From contig JBKPNX010000184.1 in the NCBI GenBank assembly GCA_046732855.1, forward strand, positions 1 to 64,000: 64,000 nt of DNA, in the 5' to 3' direction. The position numbers and the translations under genes are program-made. This DNA is from JBKPNX01 sp046732855. GTDB taxonomy: Bacteria; Pseudomonadota; Alphaproteobacteria; Geminicoccales; Geminicoccaceae. The number at the start of each line of letters is the position of its first letter. The first letter of the stretch is position 1. Below the pieces are notes generated by a model, which searched no databases, was not told where the DNA came from, and saw only the letters and a program-made list of their open reading frames with translations. This document shows positions 7,469 through 13,995 of the stretch, one piece after another.

Positions 7469-9784
7469 ATGGCGACCATGCTCAAGACCGACCGCCCGGA
7501 GACCGCAGCTCAGGCGAATGGGCTGAAATGGATCGGCACGCGCCCGCCGCGCCCCGACGGCGTCGACAAGGTGACCGGTCGCGCGCGCTTCGGCGCCGAC
7601 ATCTCGCTGCCCGGCATGCTGGTCGGCAAGGTGCTGCGCAGCCCTCTGCCCCACGCCCGCATCAAGTCGATCGACATCTCGAAGGCGGAGGCGCTGCCGG
7701 GGGTCAAGGCGGTGATCACCCGCGACGACTTTGAGGACCTGCCCTCGGAGTTCGTGCCCGCCGGCGAGATGCTGGTCAATTACCGCGACATGGTGCGCAA
7801 CGTCATGGCGCGCGAGAAGGTGCTGTACGAGGGCCATGCCGTGGCGGCGGTCGCGGCAACCAGCGCCAAAATCGCCAAGGAGGCGCTGAAGCTGATCGAG
7901 GTCGAGTACGAGCCGCTGCCGCACGTGATCGACGTGGTCGCGGCAATGGCCGACGACGCGCCGCTCCTGCACGAGGACATGTTCACCGCCGGCGTCGAGC
8001 CCGTGCCCGACAAGCCTTCCAACGTGTCCAAGCGGGTCGAGTTCGCGCTCGGCGACACCGATGCAGGCTTCAAGCAGGCGGAGATCATCGTCGAGCGCAC
8101 GTTCGACACCAAGCCGGTGCACCAGGGCTACATCGAGCCGCACGCCTGCGTCGCGAGCTTCTCCGAGGATGGCCAGGCGGAGCTGTGGTGCTCGACCCAG
8201 GGTCATTACATCGTGCGCGGCCACTGCGCCAAGATGCTCGGCATGGACATCGGCAAGCTGCGCGTGACCGCCTCCGAGATCGGCGGCGGCTTCGGCGGCA
8301 AGACCGTGGTCTATCTCGAGCCGCTGGCGCTCGCGCTCTCGCGCAAGGCGCACCACCCGGTCAAGATGGTGATGAGCCGCGAGGAGGTGTTCCGGGCGAC
8401 CGGGCCGACCTCGGGCGCCAACGTCCGGGTCAAGGTCGGCGTCACCAAGGACGGCCGGATCACCGCCGCCGAGGCGGTGCTCAAGTACCAGGCCGGCGCG
8501 TTCCAGGGCGGGCCGGTGCAGCCGGGCGCGATGAGCGCGTTCGCGCCCTATGACCTCGAGCACGTCGAGGTGGTCGGCTATGACGTCGTGACCAACCGGC
8601 CGAAAGTCGCGGCGTACCGCGCGCCGGGCGCGCCGATCTCAGAGTTCGCGGTCGAGTGCGTGATGGACGAGCTGGCGAAGAAGCTCGGCATGGACCCGCT
8701 CGAGTTCCGCCTCAAGAACGCGGCCAAGGAGGGCACCCGCGCGGCGTACGGCCCGAAGTTCGGGCCGGTCGGCCTGATCGCAACGCTCGAGGCGATCAAG
8801 AAGCACGAGCACTATCAGGCGCCGCTCAAGCCGAACCAGGGCCGCGGCGTCGCCTCGGGCTTCTGGTTCAACATCGGCGGCGAGACCTCCGCCTCGATCA
8901 ATCTGAACGAGGACGGCACGGTGACCCTCATGGCGGGCACGCCCGACATCGGCGGCTCGCGCGCCTCGATGTGCCTGATGGCGGCGGAAGAGCTCGGCAT
9001 CGACTACGACGACGTGCGCCCGATCATCGCGGACACCAGCTCCTTGGGCTACACCTTCCTGACCGGCGGCAGCCGCGCGACCTTCTCGAACGGCGTCGCG
9101 GTCAAGGAGGCGGCGACGCAGCTGATCAGGCAGGCGTGCGCGCGCGCGGCCAAGATCTGGGAAGTGCCCGAGGACGCCGTGAAGTGGGAGGACGGCCACG
9201 CCCAGCCGGCGTCCAGCAACGTCGGCGACTTCGAGCCCATGTCGCTCGCCGACATCGCCAAGATCGCGGGCAAGACCGGCGGCCCGATCGCCGGCCATGC
9301 GCACGTTAACGCCCAGGGCGCCGGGCCGAGCTTCGGCACGCATCTGGTCGACCTCGAGGTCGACCAGGAGACCGGGCGGGTCACGATCCTCCGCTACACC
9401 GTGGCCCAGGACGCCGGCCGCGCGGTGCACCCCGACTACGTTGAGGGCCAGTATCAGGGCGGCGCGGTGCAGGGCATCGGCTGGGCGCTCAACGAGGAGT
9501 ACATCTACGGCCCTGACGGCCGGCTGCAGAACCCGGGCTTCCTCGACTACCGCATGCCGGTCGCCTCGGACGTGCCGATGATCGACACCGTGATCGTCGA
9601 GGTGCCGAACCCGCGCCATCCGTACGGCGTGCGCGGCGTCGGCGAGACGCCGATCGTGCCGCCGATGGCCGCGATCGCGAACGCGCTCGAGCAGGCGACC
9701 GGCATCCGCTTCACCGAGCTGCCGATGTCGCCGCCGAAAGTGCTGAAGGCGCTCGACGCGGCGCGGCCGAACGGCGGGAGCTGA
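7469..9784 (+). CDS. Molybdopterin-binding large subunit, xanthine dehydrogenase family (not a canonical CO dehydrogenase)
   Basis: 771 residues. GGGFGGK near residue 271 and the catalytic-glutamate motif GVGETP near residue 725 are the molybdopterin-binding and base motifs of the family. The active-site loop near residue 382 reads AYRAPGAP. Form I CO dehydrogenases have AYxCSFR and form II AYRGAGR, so this enzyme is neither; it more probably hydroxylates an aromatic, N-heterocyclic or aldehyde substrate. It probably uses a molybdopterin cytosine dinucleotide cofactor, as is usual when the subunits are separate. The substrate cannot be read from the sequence. A MoaD-like gene follows about 360 bases downstream. 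Confidence 0.93.
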   Translation: MATMLKTDRPETAAQANGLKWIGTRPPRPDGVDKVTGRARFGADISLPGMLVGKVLRSPLPHARIKSIDISKAEALPGVKAVITRDDFEDLPSEFVPAGEMLVNYRDMVRNVMAREKVLYEGHAVAAVAATSAKIAKEALKLIEVEYEPLPHVIDVVAAMADDAPLLHEDMFTAGVEPVPDKPSNVSKRVEFALGDTDAGFKQAEIIVERTFDTKPVHQGYIEPHACVASFSEDGQAELWCSTQGHYIVRGHCAKMLGMDIGKLRVTASEIGGGFGGKTVVYLEPLALALSRKAHHPVKMVMSREEVFRATGPTSGANVRVKVGVTKDGRITAAEAVLKYQAGAFQGGPVQPGAMSAFAPYDLEHVEVVGYDVVTNRPKVAAYRAPGAPISEFAVECVMDELAKKLGMDPLEFRLKNAAKEGTRAAYGPKFGPVGLIATLEAIKKHEHYQAPLKPNQGRGVASGFWFNIGGETSASINLNEDGTVTLMAGTPDIGGSRASMCLMAAEELGIDYDDVRPIIADTSSLGYTFLTGGSRATFSNGVAVKEAATQLIRQACARAAKIWEVPEDAVKWEDGHAQPASSNVGDFEPMSLADIAKIAGKTGGPIAGHAHVNAQGAGPSFGTHLVDLEVDQETGRVTILRYTVAQDAGRAVHPDYVEGQYQGGAVQGIGWALNEEYIYGPDGRLQNPGFLDYRMPVASDVPMIDTVIVEVPNPRHPYGVRGVGETPIVPPMAAIANALEQATGIRFTELPMSPPKVLKALDAARPNGGS

Positions 9785-9799
9785 AGTGCGGGAGAAGCG

Positions 9800-10083
9800 A
9801 TGAACGCGGCCAGGTTGGCAGGCGCTAGCAGGACGCCGGCGAGGACCGCGTCGCGATGGCCGAGGCGCTCGTCGACGAGATTGATCATCCCGATACCGGC
9901 TTGTTGAGCCGCGACTTCCTGCGCGCCGAACTGCAGGCGCTGCGCACCGAACTCCAGACGCTGCGTGCCGACCTGATTGGTACGATCTGGCGCGTCGTTC
10001 TGACGGTGTTCGGAATCCAGGTGGTCCTCGTTGGCGTGCTTGTCGCGATTCTGATCGAAGTTCTGGCCGGGGGCGCGGCGTGA
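9800..10083 (+). pseudogene. Decayed small coiled-coil / membrane-anchor protein gene (copy 2)
   Basis: An ATG at 9800 with GGAGAAG nine bases upstream begins MNAARLA, the same N-terminus as the copy at 5690-5915. A one-base loss near 9820 and a TAG at 9826-9828, exactly where the other copy has Trp (TGG), interrupt it. Downstream the frame from ATG 9856 is intact for 75 residues: MAEALVDEIDHPDTGLLSRDFL, heptad-like LQALRTELQTLRADL, then a membrane helix (VVLTVFGIQVVLVGVLVAIL). The shorter open frame 9856-10083 could still be expressed, but no ribosome site precedes it. Alignment of the two copies residue by residue is what shows the damage. Confidence 0.65.
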
Positions 10084-10144
10084 GTGCGCGGGACACAGAT
10101 GATTCCCGTCGCCCAGCGAGCGCCGTCTGTCGGAGGATGACCGC

Positions 10145-10387
10145 ATGGCCCGGGTGGTGCTGACCAAGGCGCTGACCCAGTTCACCGGCGGCGAGGGTGA
10201 GCTCGAGATCGAGGTCGGCACCGTGCGCGAGCTGCTGCGCGCGCTCGGCGAGCGCTATCCCGCGCTCGAGCCGCATCTCGGCTCTGTCGCGGTCGCGATC
10301 GACGGCCAGATCTACCAGGATGCCTGGCTCGAGCCGATTCCGCCCGACAGCGAGGTCTACCTGATCCCGCAGATCGCCGGCGGCTGA
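10145..10387 (+). CDS. MoaD/ThiS family sulfur-carrier protein
   Basis: 80 residues with the beta-grasp pattern of ubiquitin-like sulfur carriers and the essential C-terminal Gly-Gly (PQIAGG). ATG 10145 is preceded by a CGGAGGA site. Such proteins carry a C-terminal thiocarboxylate and donate sulfur in molybdopterin (MoaD) or other cofactor synthesis. Its position behind a molybdenum hydroxylase suggests a dedicated role in supplying cofactor to that enzyme, which is inference; no moaE partner is adjacent. Confidence 0.85.
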   Translation: MARVVLTKALTQFTGGEGELEIEVGTVRELLRALGERYPALEPHLGSVAVAIDGQIYQDAWLEPIPPDSEVYLIPQIAGG

Positions 10388-10402
10388 GCTCCGCGTGCTG
10401 GG

Positions 10403-11032
10403 TCACCACGTAGGGGGTTTTCGAATCGGCCCCTTCCGGCCCAGAACGGGATTAGGGAACTGGGACCGACGAAGCCGATTGTGAGTTAAGTACCGGACTG
10501 CCGTGGCGACCTCCTTGAGCGACGTCGACATCCTCGTCTTGGTAGGAATGACACACACTGGCAGCCCGATCTCCCGGGTAACGACCCTAACCGGCTCAAC
10601 GAGATCCGTATCGCACGACACTACGGCTGCTGCGTCGAAAGCCCGCCGGTGCGCATCATGAACCAAATGGGTGGCAAGGCTCACGTCAGAACCCTTCTCC
10701 TCATTCCGGCGCACCAACGCGTATCTTTCGTCGTTCGGGCCAGCTGTTACCAGAGGCAGCCAGGTAGAGCCGGCAAGAAATTTGCCATAGTGGATCGACA
10801 CCTCGGGAAGTGTAGCCAGTGCCCTTAGGTAAGCGTGCTGCCGCGCAGGCTGCTTCGGATCGAGTGCACCCGAGACTCGTGCGGTATAGTATTTGATCTC
10901 CACCACCTCATAGCTCTGGCCAAGAACGAGACTACAAAGCCTGCGCAGGTTCAGCCACTTGAAGGGAGTGCCTCGCAACGCTCTATAGTAGAGGTTGAAG
11001 CCATCAACATAGACGGTTGTCTTCAAAGGCAT
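10403..11032 (-). CDS. NYN (PIN-like) domain protein, LabA/DUF88 type
   Basis: 209 residues. The start TVYVDGFNLYYRAL carries the first acidic residue of the NYN nuclease fold, EEKGSDVSLATHLV the central Asp, and VVSCDTDLVEPVRVV the SDxD-like metal site. These match LabA/NicB-like NYN proteins, which are related to PIN-domain ribonucleases. The last 30 residues are basic and may bind nucleic acid. Base composition is visibly less GC-rich than the flanking operons, suggesting acquisition by transfer. Neighbours on the same strand are the probable winged-helix gene at 11198-12067, and a candidate small RNA lies in the gap between them. RNA cleavage is a family-based expectation only. Confidence 0.85.
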   Translation of the reverse strand: MPLKTTVYVDGFNLYYRALRGTPFKWLNLRRLCSLVLGQSYEVVEIKYYTARVSGALDPKQPARQHAYLRALATLPEVSIHYGKFLAGSTWLPLVTAGPNDERYALVRRNEEKGSDVSLATHLVHDAHRRAFDAAAVVSCDTDLVEPVRVVTREIGLPVCVIPTKTRMSTSLKEVATAVRYLTHNRLRRSQFPNPVLGRKGPIRKPPTW

Positions 11033-11046
11033 TAGCGATTTACCCC

Positions 11047-11075
11047 TTGAAATAGGGGGCCACGCGGGGTATATA
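11047..11075 (+). promoter_or_regulatory. Candidate sigma-70 promoter of the small RNA unit
   Basis: A TTGAAA box at 11047-11052 and TATATA at 11070-11075 are separated by exactly 17 bases. No protein gene on the plus strand begins downstream before 12403; instead two hairpins and a T-run follow, so the promoter appears to serve a short untranslated transcript. Confidence 0.45.
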
Positions 11076-11081
11076 GCGCGG

Positions 11082-11146
11082 GTACCCGCCGGCAGCGTGC
11101 TGTCGGCCCGAATGCCGTCCCCAACGGGGGCGGCGTTCGCTTTTTT
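11082..11146 (+). ncRNA. Candidate small RNA, about 65 nt, two hairpins
   Basis: Downstream of a near-consensus promoter, 11088-11107 forms an eight-pair stem (GCCGGCAG with CTGTCGGC, one G.U pair) closed by a CGTG loop. It is followed directly by a 14-pair stem at 11109-11139 and six T residues. There is no open frame of useful size and no ribosome site. The whole unit lies in the 165-base gap between two minus-strand genes and is oriented against them. This is inferred from structure alone; it resembles no RNA family that I recognise. Confidence 0.45.
11109..11146 (+). terminator. Rho-independent terminator
   Basis: Arms 11109-11122 and 11126-11139 pair over 14 positions (two G.U) around an AAC loop, followed after one C by TTTTTT at 11141-11146. 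This is the strongest intrinsic terminator in the window. The T-run is only on the plus strand, where no upstream protein gene is near except the MoaD-like gene 700 bases away. Confidence 0.75.
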
Positions 11147-11197
11147 GTCAGCTTGCTTCCAACCATGTTGGCCTAGCCATTCGAAGGGTCACTCAGA

Positions 11198-12067
11198 TCA
11201 TTGCGGCCCTATCGAAGCTCCAAGATCCATCTCTGATCCGTGCTGGCGGGGCGGCACGATCTCAACCTTGATGGTCCCCTTGAGCTTGTAAATCAGCCGA
11301 AAATTGAACGCCGCAGCCTGCAACCAGTCGGCTGCTTCCTCGAGCGTCCAGCCCTCTTGCTCCCAAGGAAGACTTTGGAACAGGCCCTCGACCAACGGAT
11401 GGCGTGGACGCTGCTCATCGCCACGCTCACTGACAGCTCCTACTAGCTGTTCATCAGGTTTAGGTGGGTGCGCCTCGGCAATCCCCCCGGGCGGGACAAG
11501 CCGATCCCGCCCCATTTCAAAGAAGCCCGCAGTTTCCGCAGACCGCTCAAAAGCTTGGCGGGCTCTGTCGGTTTGCTTCTGGGCGACGCCCAAGTTCGCC
11601 ATCTTGCGCTCTAGCGCAGCTCCAGGCGGCAGCACCTTCCCCCGATAGTGTTCGTAAAGCCTCTGGTACAGAGGGACCTTCAGGAAGGCCTTGGCCTTTG
11701 CCTCTCTTTGTCGAGAACTGTCTACGATCGTCTGCCCAAGTGGGGTGAGCTTGACCCCTCCCCCACGGTCTGACTCTACAAGGCCGAACATGCGCGCTGT
11801 AGAGATGCGCATACGGTATCCGCTGCTGTTCATGCTAAGTCCAAGCTTGGCTGCAAGTTGGTCGTGCTGACACGCGCTGGATCCAGTAGTTTCATGAATG
11901 CCGCGAGTAACGTAGATGGCATCGTTCAAAGCCATGTAGGGGAATTCAACGGTCGAGCGTTCGCGTTTCTGACTCCCGGAGTCAGCTCTAGTGTCTGCGT
12001 CTGTCTGCGAAGGCTGTCCCGCTTCCATCGTCCTCATCCATGCCACGGAGCGCAAGGGATTCATCAA
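11198..12067 (-). CDS. Hypothetical protein, probable winged-helix N-terminal domain
   Basis: 289 residues, with the likely conserved core beginning near residue 43 (FPYMALNDAIYV). The segment HDQLAAKLGLSMNSSGYRMRIS...MFGLVE followed by LTPLGQTIVD has the pattern of a winged-helix domain with a GLV/LTxLG wing, seen in archaeal and bacterial proteins of the DUF5343 kind (tentative). A central helical region (LYQRLYEHYRGKVLPPGAALER) and a C-terminal helical segment follow. There is no signal peptide or membrane helix. The start is uncertain because several Met codons occur in the low-complexity N-terminus. Base composition is like that of the NYN gene, suggesting a shared island. Confidence 0.6.
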   Translation of the reverse strand: MMNPLRSVAWMRTMEAGQPSQTDADTRADSGSQKRERSTVEFPYMALNDAIYVTRGIHETTGSSACQHDQLAAKLGLSMNSSGYRMRISTARMFGLVESDRGGGVKLTPLGQTIVDSSRQREAKAKAFLKVPLYQRLYEHYRGKVLPPGAALERKMANLGVAQKQTDRARQAFERSAETAGFFEMGRDRLVPPGGIAEAHPPKPDEQLVGAVSERGDEQRPRHPLVEGLFQSLPWEQEGWTLEEAADWLQAAAFNFRLIYKLKGTIKVEIVPPRQHGSEMDLGASIGPQ

Positions 12068-12402
12068 GAGTCGCAGCTGTGCGCAGTCATATAAGAGCGC
12101 GCGACGCCGGAGTCAACCATTTTATGCGGATCGTTTGCGCGCTCTGCAAACTTGCGCAATACGGTGTATCGCCAATCATGAAAACTGGGCTCCTCGACCC
12201 CGGAGTGAGAAGGCATTACGCAGACGTGATCTGCCAAACAGTGGCGGCGGCTTATCTCGACGCAGACGCAGCCTTTGAGGTATCAGTGCTCGACGCTATG
12301 GTTGGGAGATTGGCGGCAATGGGTGGTACGGATCAGCACGTTTGGTCTGTCAGCCGAGTCGCCGTACAATGACGATCGGATTCGCGTCTGGAAAGCGCGC
12401 GC
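12068..12402. other. Intergenic region between divergent genes, no supported gene
   Basis: The 335 bases separate the minus-strand probable winged-helix gene from exosortase. One plus-strand frame (about 12124-12372) is open but has no ribosome site and no recognisable protein pattern. The region is less GC-rich than the exosortase locus and marks the island edge. The only signal I support is the candidate promoter at 12342-12370. Confidence 0.5.
12342..12370 (+). promoter_or_regulatory. Candidate promoter of the exosortase gene
   Basis: TTGGTC (12342-12347) and TACAAT (12365-12370) are 17 bases apart. A start near 12377 would leave a 25-base leader containing GGAAAG seven bases before the GTG at 12403. 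The match is moderate and unverified. Confidence 0.35.
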
Positions 12403-13602
12403 GTGTTGTCGTCGTCCGCCAAGCCGGTCGTAGCATCGTCGCCCCCTGGTCTTGCCGCGTCGCCGGCCAGCGGCGGCCCGTGGGCCTGGGCCGCGCTCGG
12501 TCTGGCGCTGGTCAGCCTGACGGCGACATTCCTGCATCGGGACGCGACCATCGCGGCGGTGGCGATCTGGATCAGCTCGCCGACCTATGGCTATGGCATG
12601 CTGGTGCCGCCGGTCGTGGCCTGGCTGACCTGGCGCCAGCGCGCGGAATTGCGCCGGATCGCGCCGCGGCCCTGGCCATGGGGCCTGCTCCTAATCGCCG
12701 GCGCTGCGCTGGTCGCGCAGATCGGGCAGATCGTCTCGGCCCTGGTCGTCGAGCAACTCGCCCTGATCGCGCTGCTGCAGGCCGCGACGCTCACGCTGCT
12801 CGGGCCCGCCCTGTTCCGCCGGCTCGCCTTTCCCCTCGCCTACCTCTATCTCGCGGTGCCGCTCGGCGCCGGCCTGATCGCGCCGCTCCAGGAATTCACG
12901 GCCCGGTTCGCGGTCGGCTTGCTCGACATACTGGGCGTGCCCGCCCGCCTGGACGGCCTGTTGATGCGGATTCCGGGCGCTACCTTCCACGTCGCCGAGG
13001 CCTGCGCCGGCCTGCGCTTCCTCCTGGCGTCGGTCGCGGTGGGCCTGCTGCTCGCCTGGCTGTTCCTGCGCAGCTGGTGGCAGCGCCTCCTGTTCGCCGC
13101 ATTCTCGATCGTCCTGCCGATCGTCGGCAATGGCCTGCGCGCCGCAGGCGTCGTGCTGGCCGCGCATCGTGGCGACCCGTCCTCGGCGGTCGGCGTCGAT
13201 CATCTGACCTATGGCTACGTGTTCACCAGCCTGCTGCTCGCCTGCCTGGTCGGGCTCGCCGCGATGTTCGGATCGCCACGGCACGCCGCCGCGGCAGCCC
13301 CGCAATCCGCCGTACCGAGCGCGACCACCGGTCCGAGCGGACCATTCCTGCTGACGGCGACCGTCGCCATGCTGATGGCTGCGCTACCCGCATTCGCCAC
13401 GCGCCCGGCCGACCACTGCCCGGGTCCTGCCGATTCTCGAGCCGCCGCCGATCGTCGCGCCGTGGGGAGCGGTGAGCCCGGCGGTCGACTGGCGACCGGT
13501 CGCGGCGCACCCGGATGCCGAACTGTGGCATGGCTACCGCGCCGACGGCAGCGCCGTCGACCTGTACGTCGCCTACTACTGCAGCCAGCGGCCAGGCGCT
13601 GA
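12403..13602 (+). CDS. xrtA: Exosortase A (XrtA) membrane protein; frameshifted before its EpsI domain
   Basis: Exosortase is a multi-spanning inner-membrane transpeptidase that cleaves PEP-CTERM sorting signals. From GTG 12403 the first 330 residues hold about eight hydrophobic helices and the three catalytic motifs: Cys in AEACAGLRFL, Arg in NGLRAAGV, and His in DHLTYGYVF. In exosortase A the chain normally continues into a periplasmic EpsI domain. Here the frame turns into arginine/proline-rich nonsense after about 13411 (residue 336), while the EpsI sequence resumes in the next frame (VLPILEPPPIVAPW from 13424). So 13411-13602 in this frame is an artefact of the shift. The protease core itself is intact and may still be active. 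The amidotransferase downstream supports the XrtA subtype. Confidence 0.8.
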   Translation: MLSSSAKPVVASSPPGLAASPASGGPWAWAALGLALVSLTATFLHRDATIAAVAIWISSPTYGYGMLVPPVVAWLTWRQRAELRRIAPRPWPWGLLLIAGAALVAQIGQIVSALVVEQLALIALLQAATLTLLGPALFRRLAFPLAYLYLAVPLGAGLIAPLQEFTARFAVGLLDILGVPARLDGLLMRIPGATFHVAEACAGLRFLLASVAVGLLLAWLFLRSWWQRLLFAAFSIVLPIVGNGLRAAGVVLAAHRGDPSSAVGVDHLTYGYVFTSLLLACLVGLAAMFGSPRHAAAAAPQSAVPSATTGPSGPFLLTATVAMLMAALPAFATRPADHCPGPADSRAAADRRAVGSGEPGGRLATGRGAPGCRTVAWLPRRRQRRRPVRRLLLQPAARR

Positions 13603-13987
13603 GGTGGTGAGCCAGGCGCACCGGCTGACCGGCGGCGAACAGTGGCTGGTCGAGGCTAAGGGTCGCGACCGCCTCGATGCCAGCGCCGGCCAGGTTCCGG
13701 TCCAGACCGTCCAGATCCGGTCGGCGGGGGAACGGCGGCTGGTGCTGGTCTGGTACTGGGTCGATGGCCGGTTCACCGCTGATCCGCTCGCCGCGAAGCT
13801 GTTGCAGACGAAAGCGATGCTGCTCGGCGGACCGGCGTCGGCCGCGGTGATCGTCGCCTCGACCCCCTATGACGTCGATGCGTCGGTGGCGCGCGCGAGG
13901 CTTGGCCAGGCACTCGTCGCGATGGCGCCGTTGAAGCAGGTCCTGATGCGGCCGGACGCAGGGGCCGAGACCTCCGCCGGCGACTGA
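13472..13987 (+). CDS. EpsI domain of exosortase A, displaced into another frame
   Basis: This open frame (171 residues from a GTG) encodes the EpsI-type domain that normally forms the C-terminus of exosortase A: VDWRPV, WHGYRADGSAVDLYVAYYCSQRPGAE, WLVEAKGR, and VWYWVDGRFTADPLAAKLLQTK. Homology clearly extends upstream of the GTG to about 13415, so it is one gene with the exosortase and a one-base shift near 13411 separates them. It could be expressed separately only if reinitiation occurs, and without its membrane anchor. Either a real mutation or a base-calling error could explain this. Confidence 0.7.
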   Translation: MSPAVDWRPVAAHPDAELWHGYRADGSAVDLYVAYYCSQRPGAEVVSQAHRLTGGEQWLVEAKGRDRLDASAGQVPVQTVQIRSAGERRLVLVWYWVDGRFTADPLAAKLLQTKAMLLGGPASAAVIVASTPYDVDASVARARLGQALVAMAPLKQVLMRPDAGAETSAGD

Positions 13988-13995
13988 ACGCGCCC

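Noticed and set aside
6131..9784. Aerobic CO dehydrogenase coxMSL
   Set aside because: The large-subunit loop is AYRAPGAP rather than the form I or form II CODH sequence.
8639..10276. 545-codon minus-strand frame over the Mo large subunit
   Set aside because: Mirror of a GC-rich real gene; His/Arg/Ala rich with no motif.
12040..12372. Small plus-strand frame upstream of exosortase as a gene
   Set aside because: No ribosome site, no recognisable pattern, and its end overlaps the candidate promoter.
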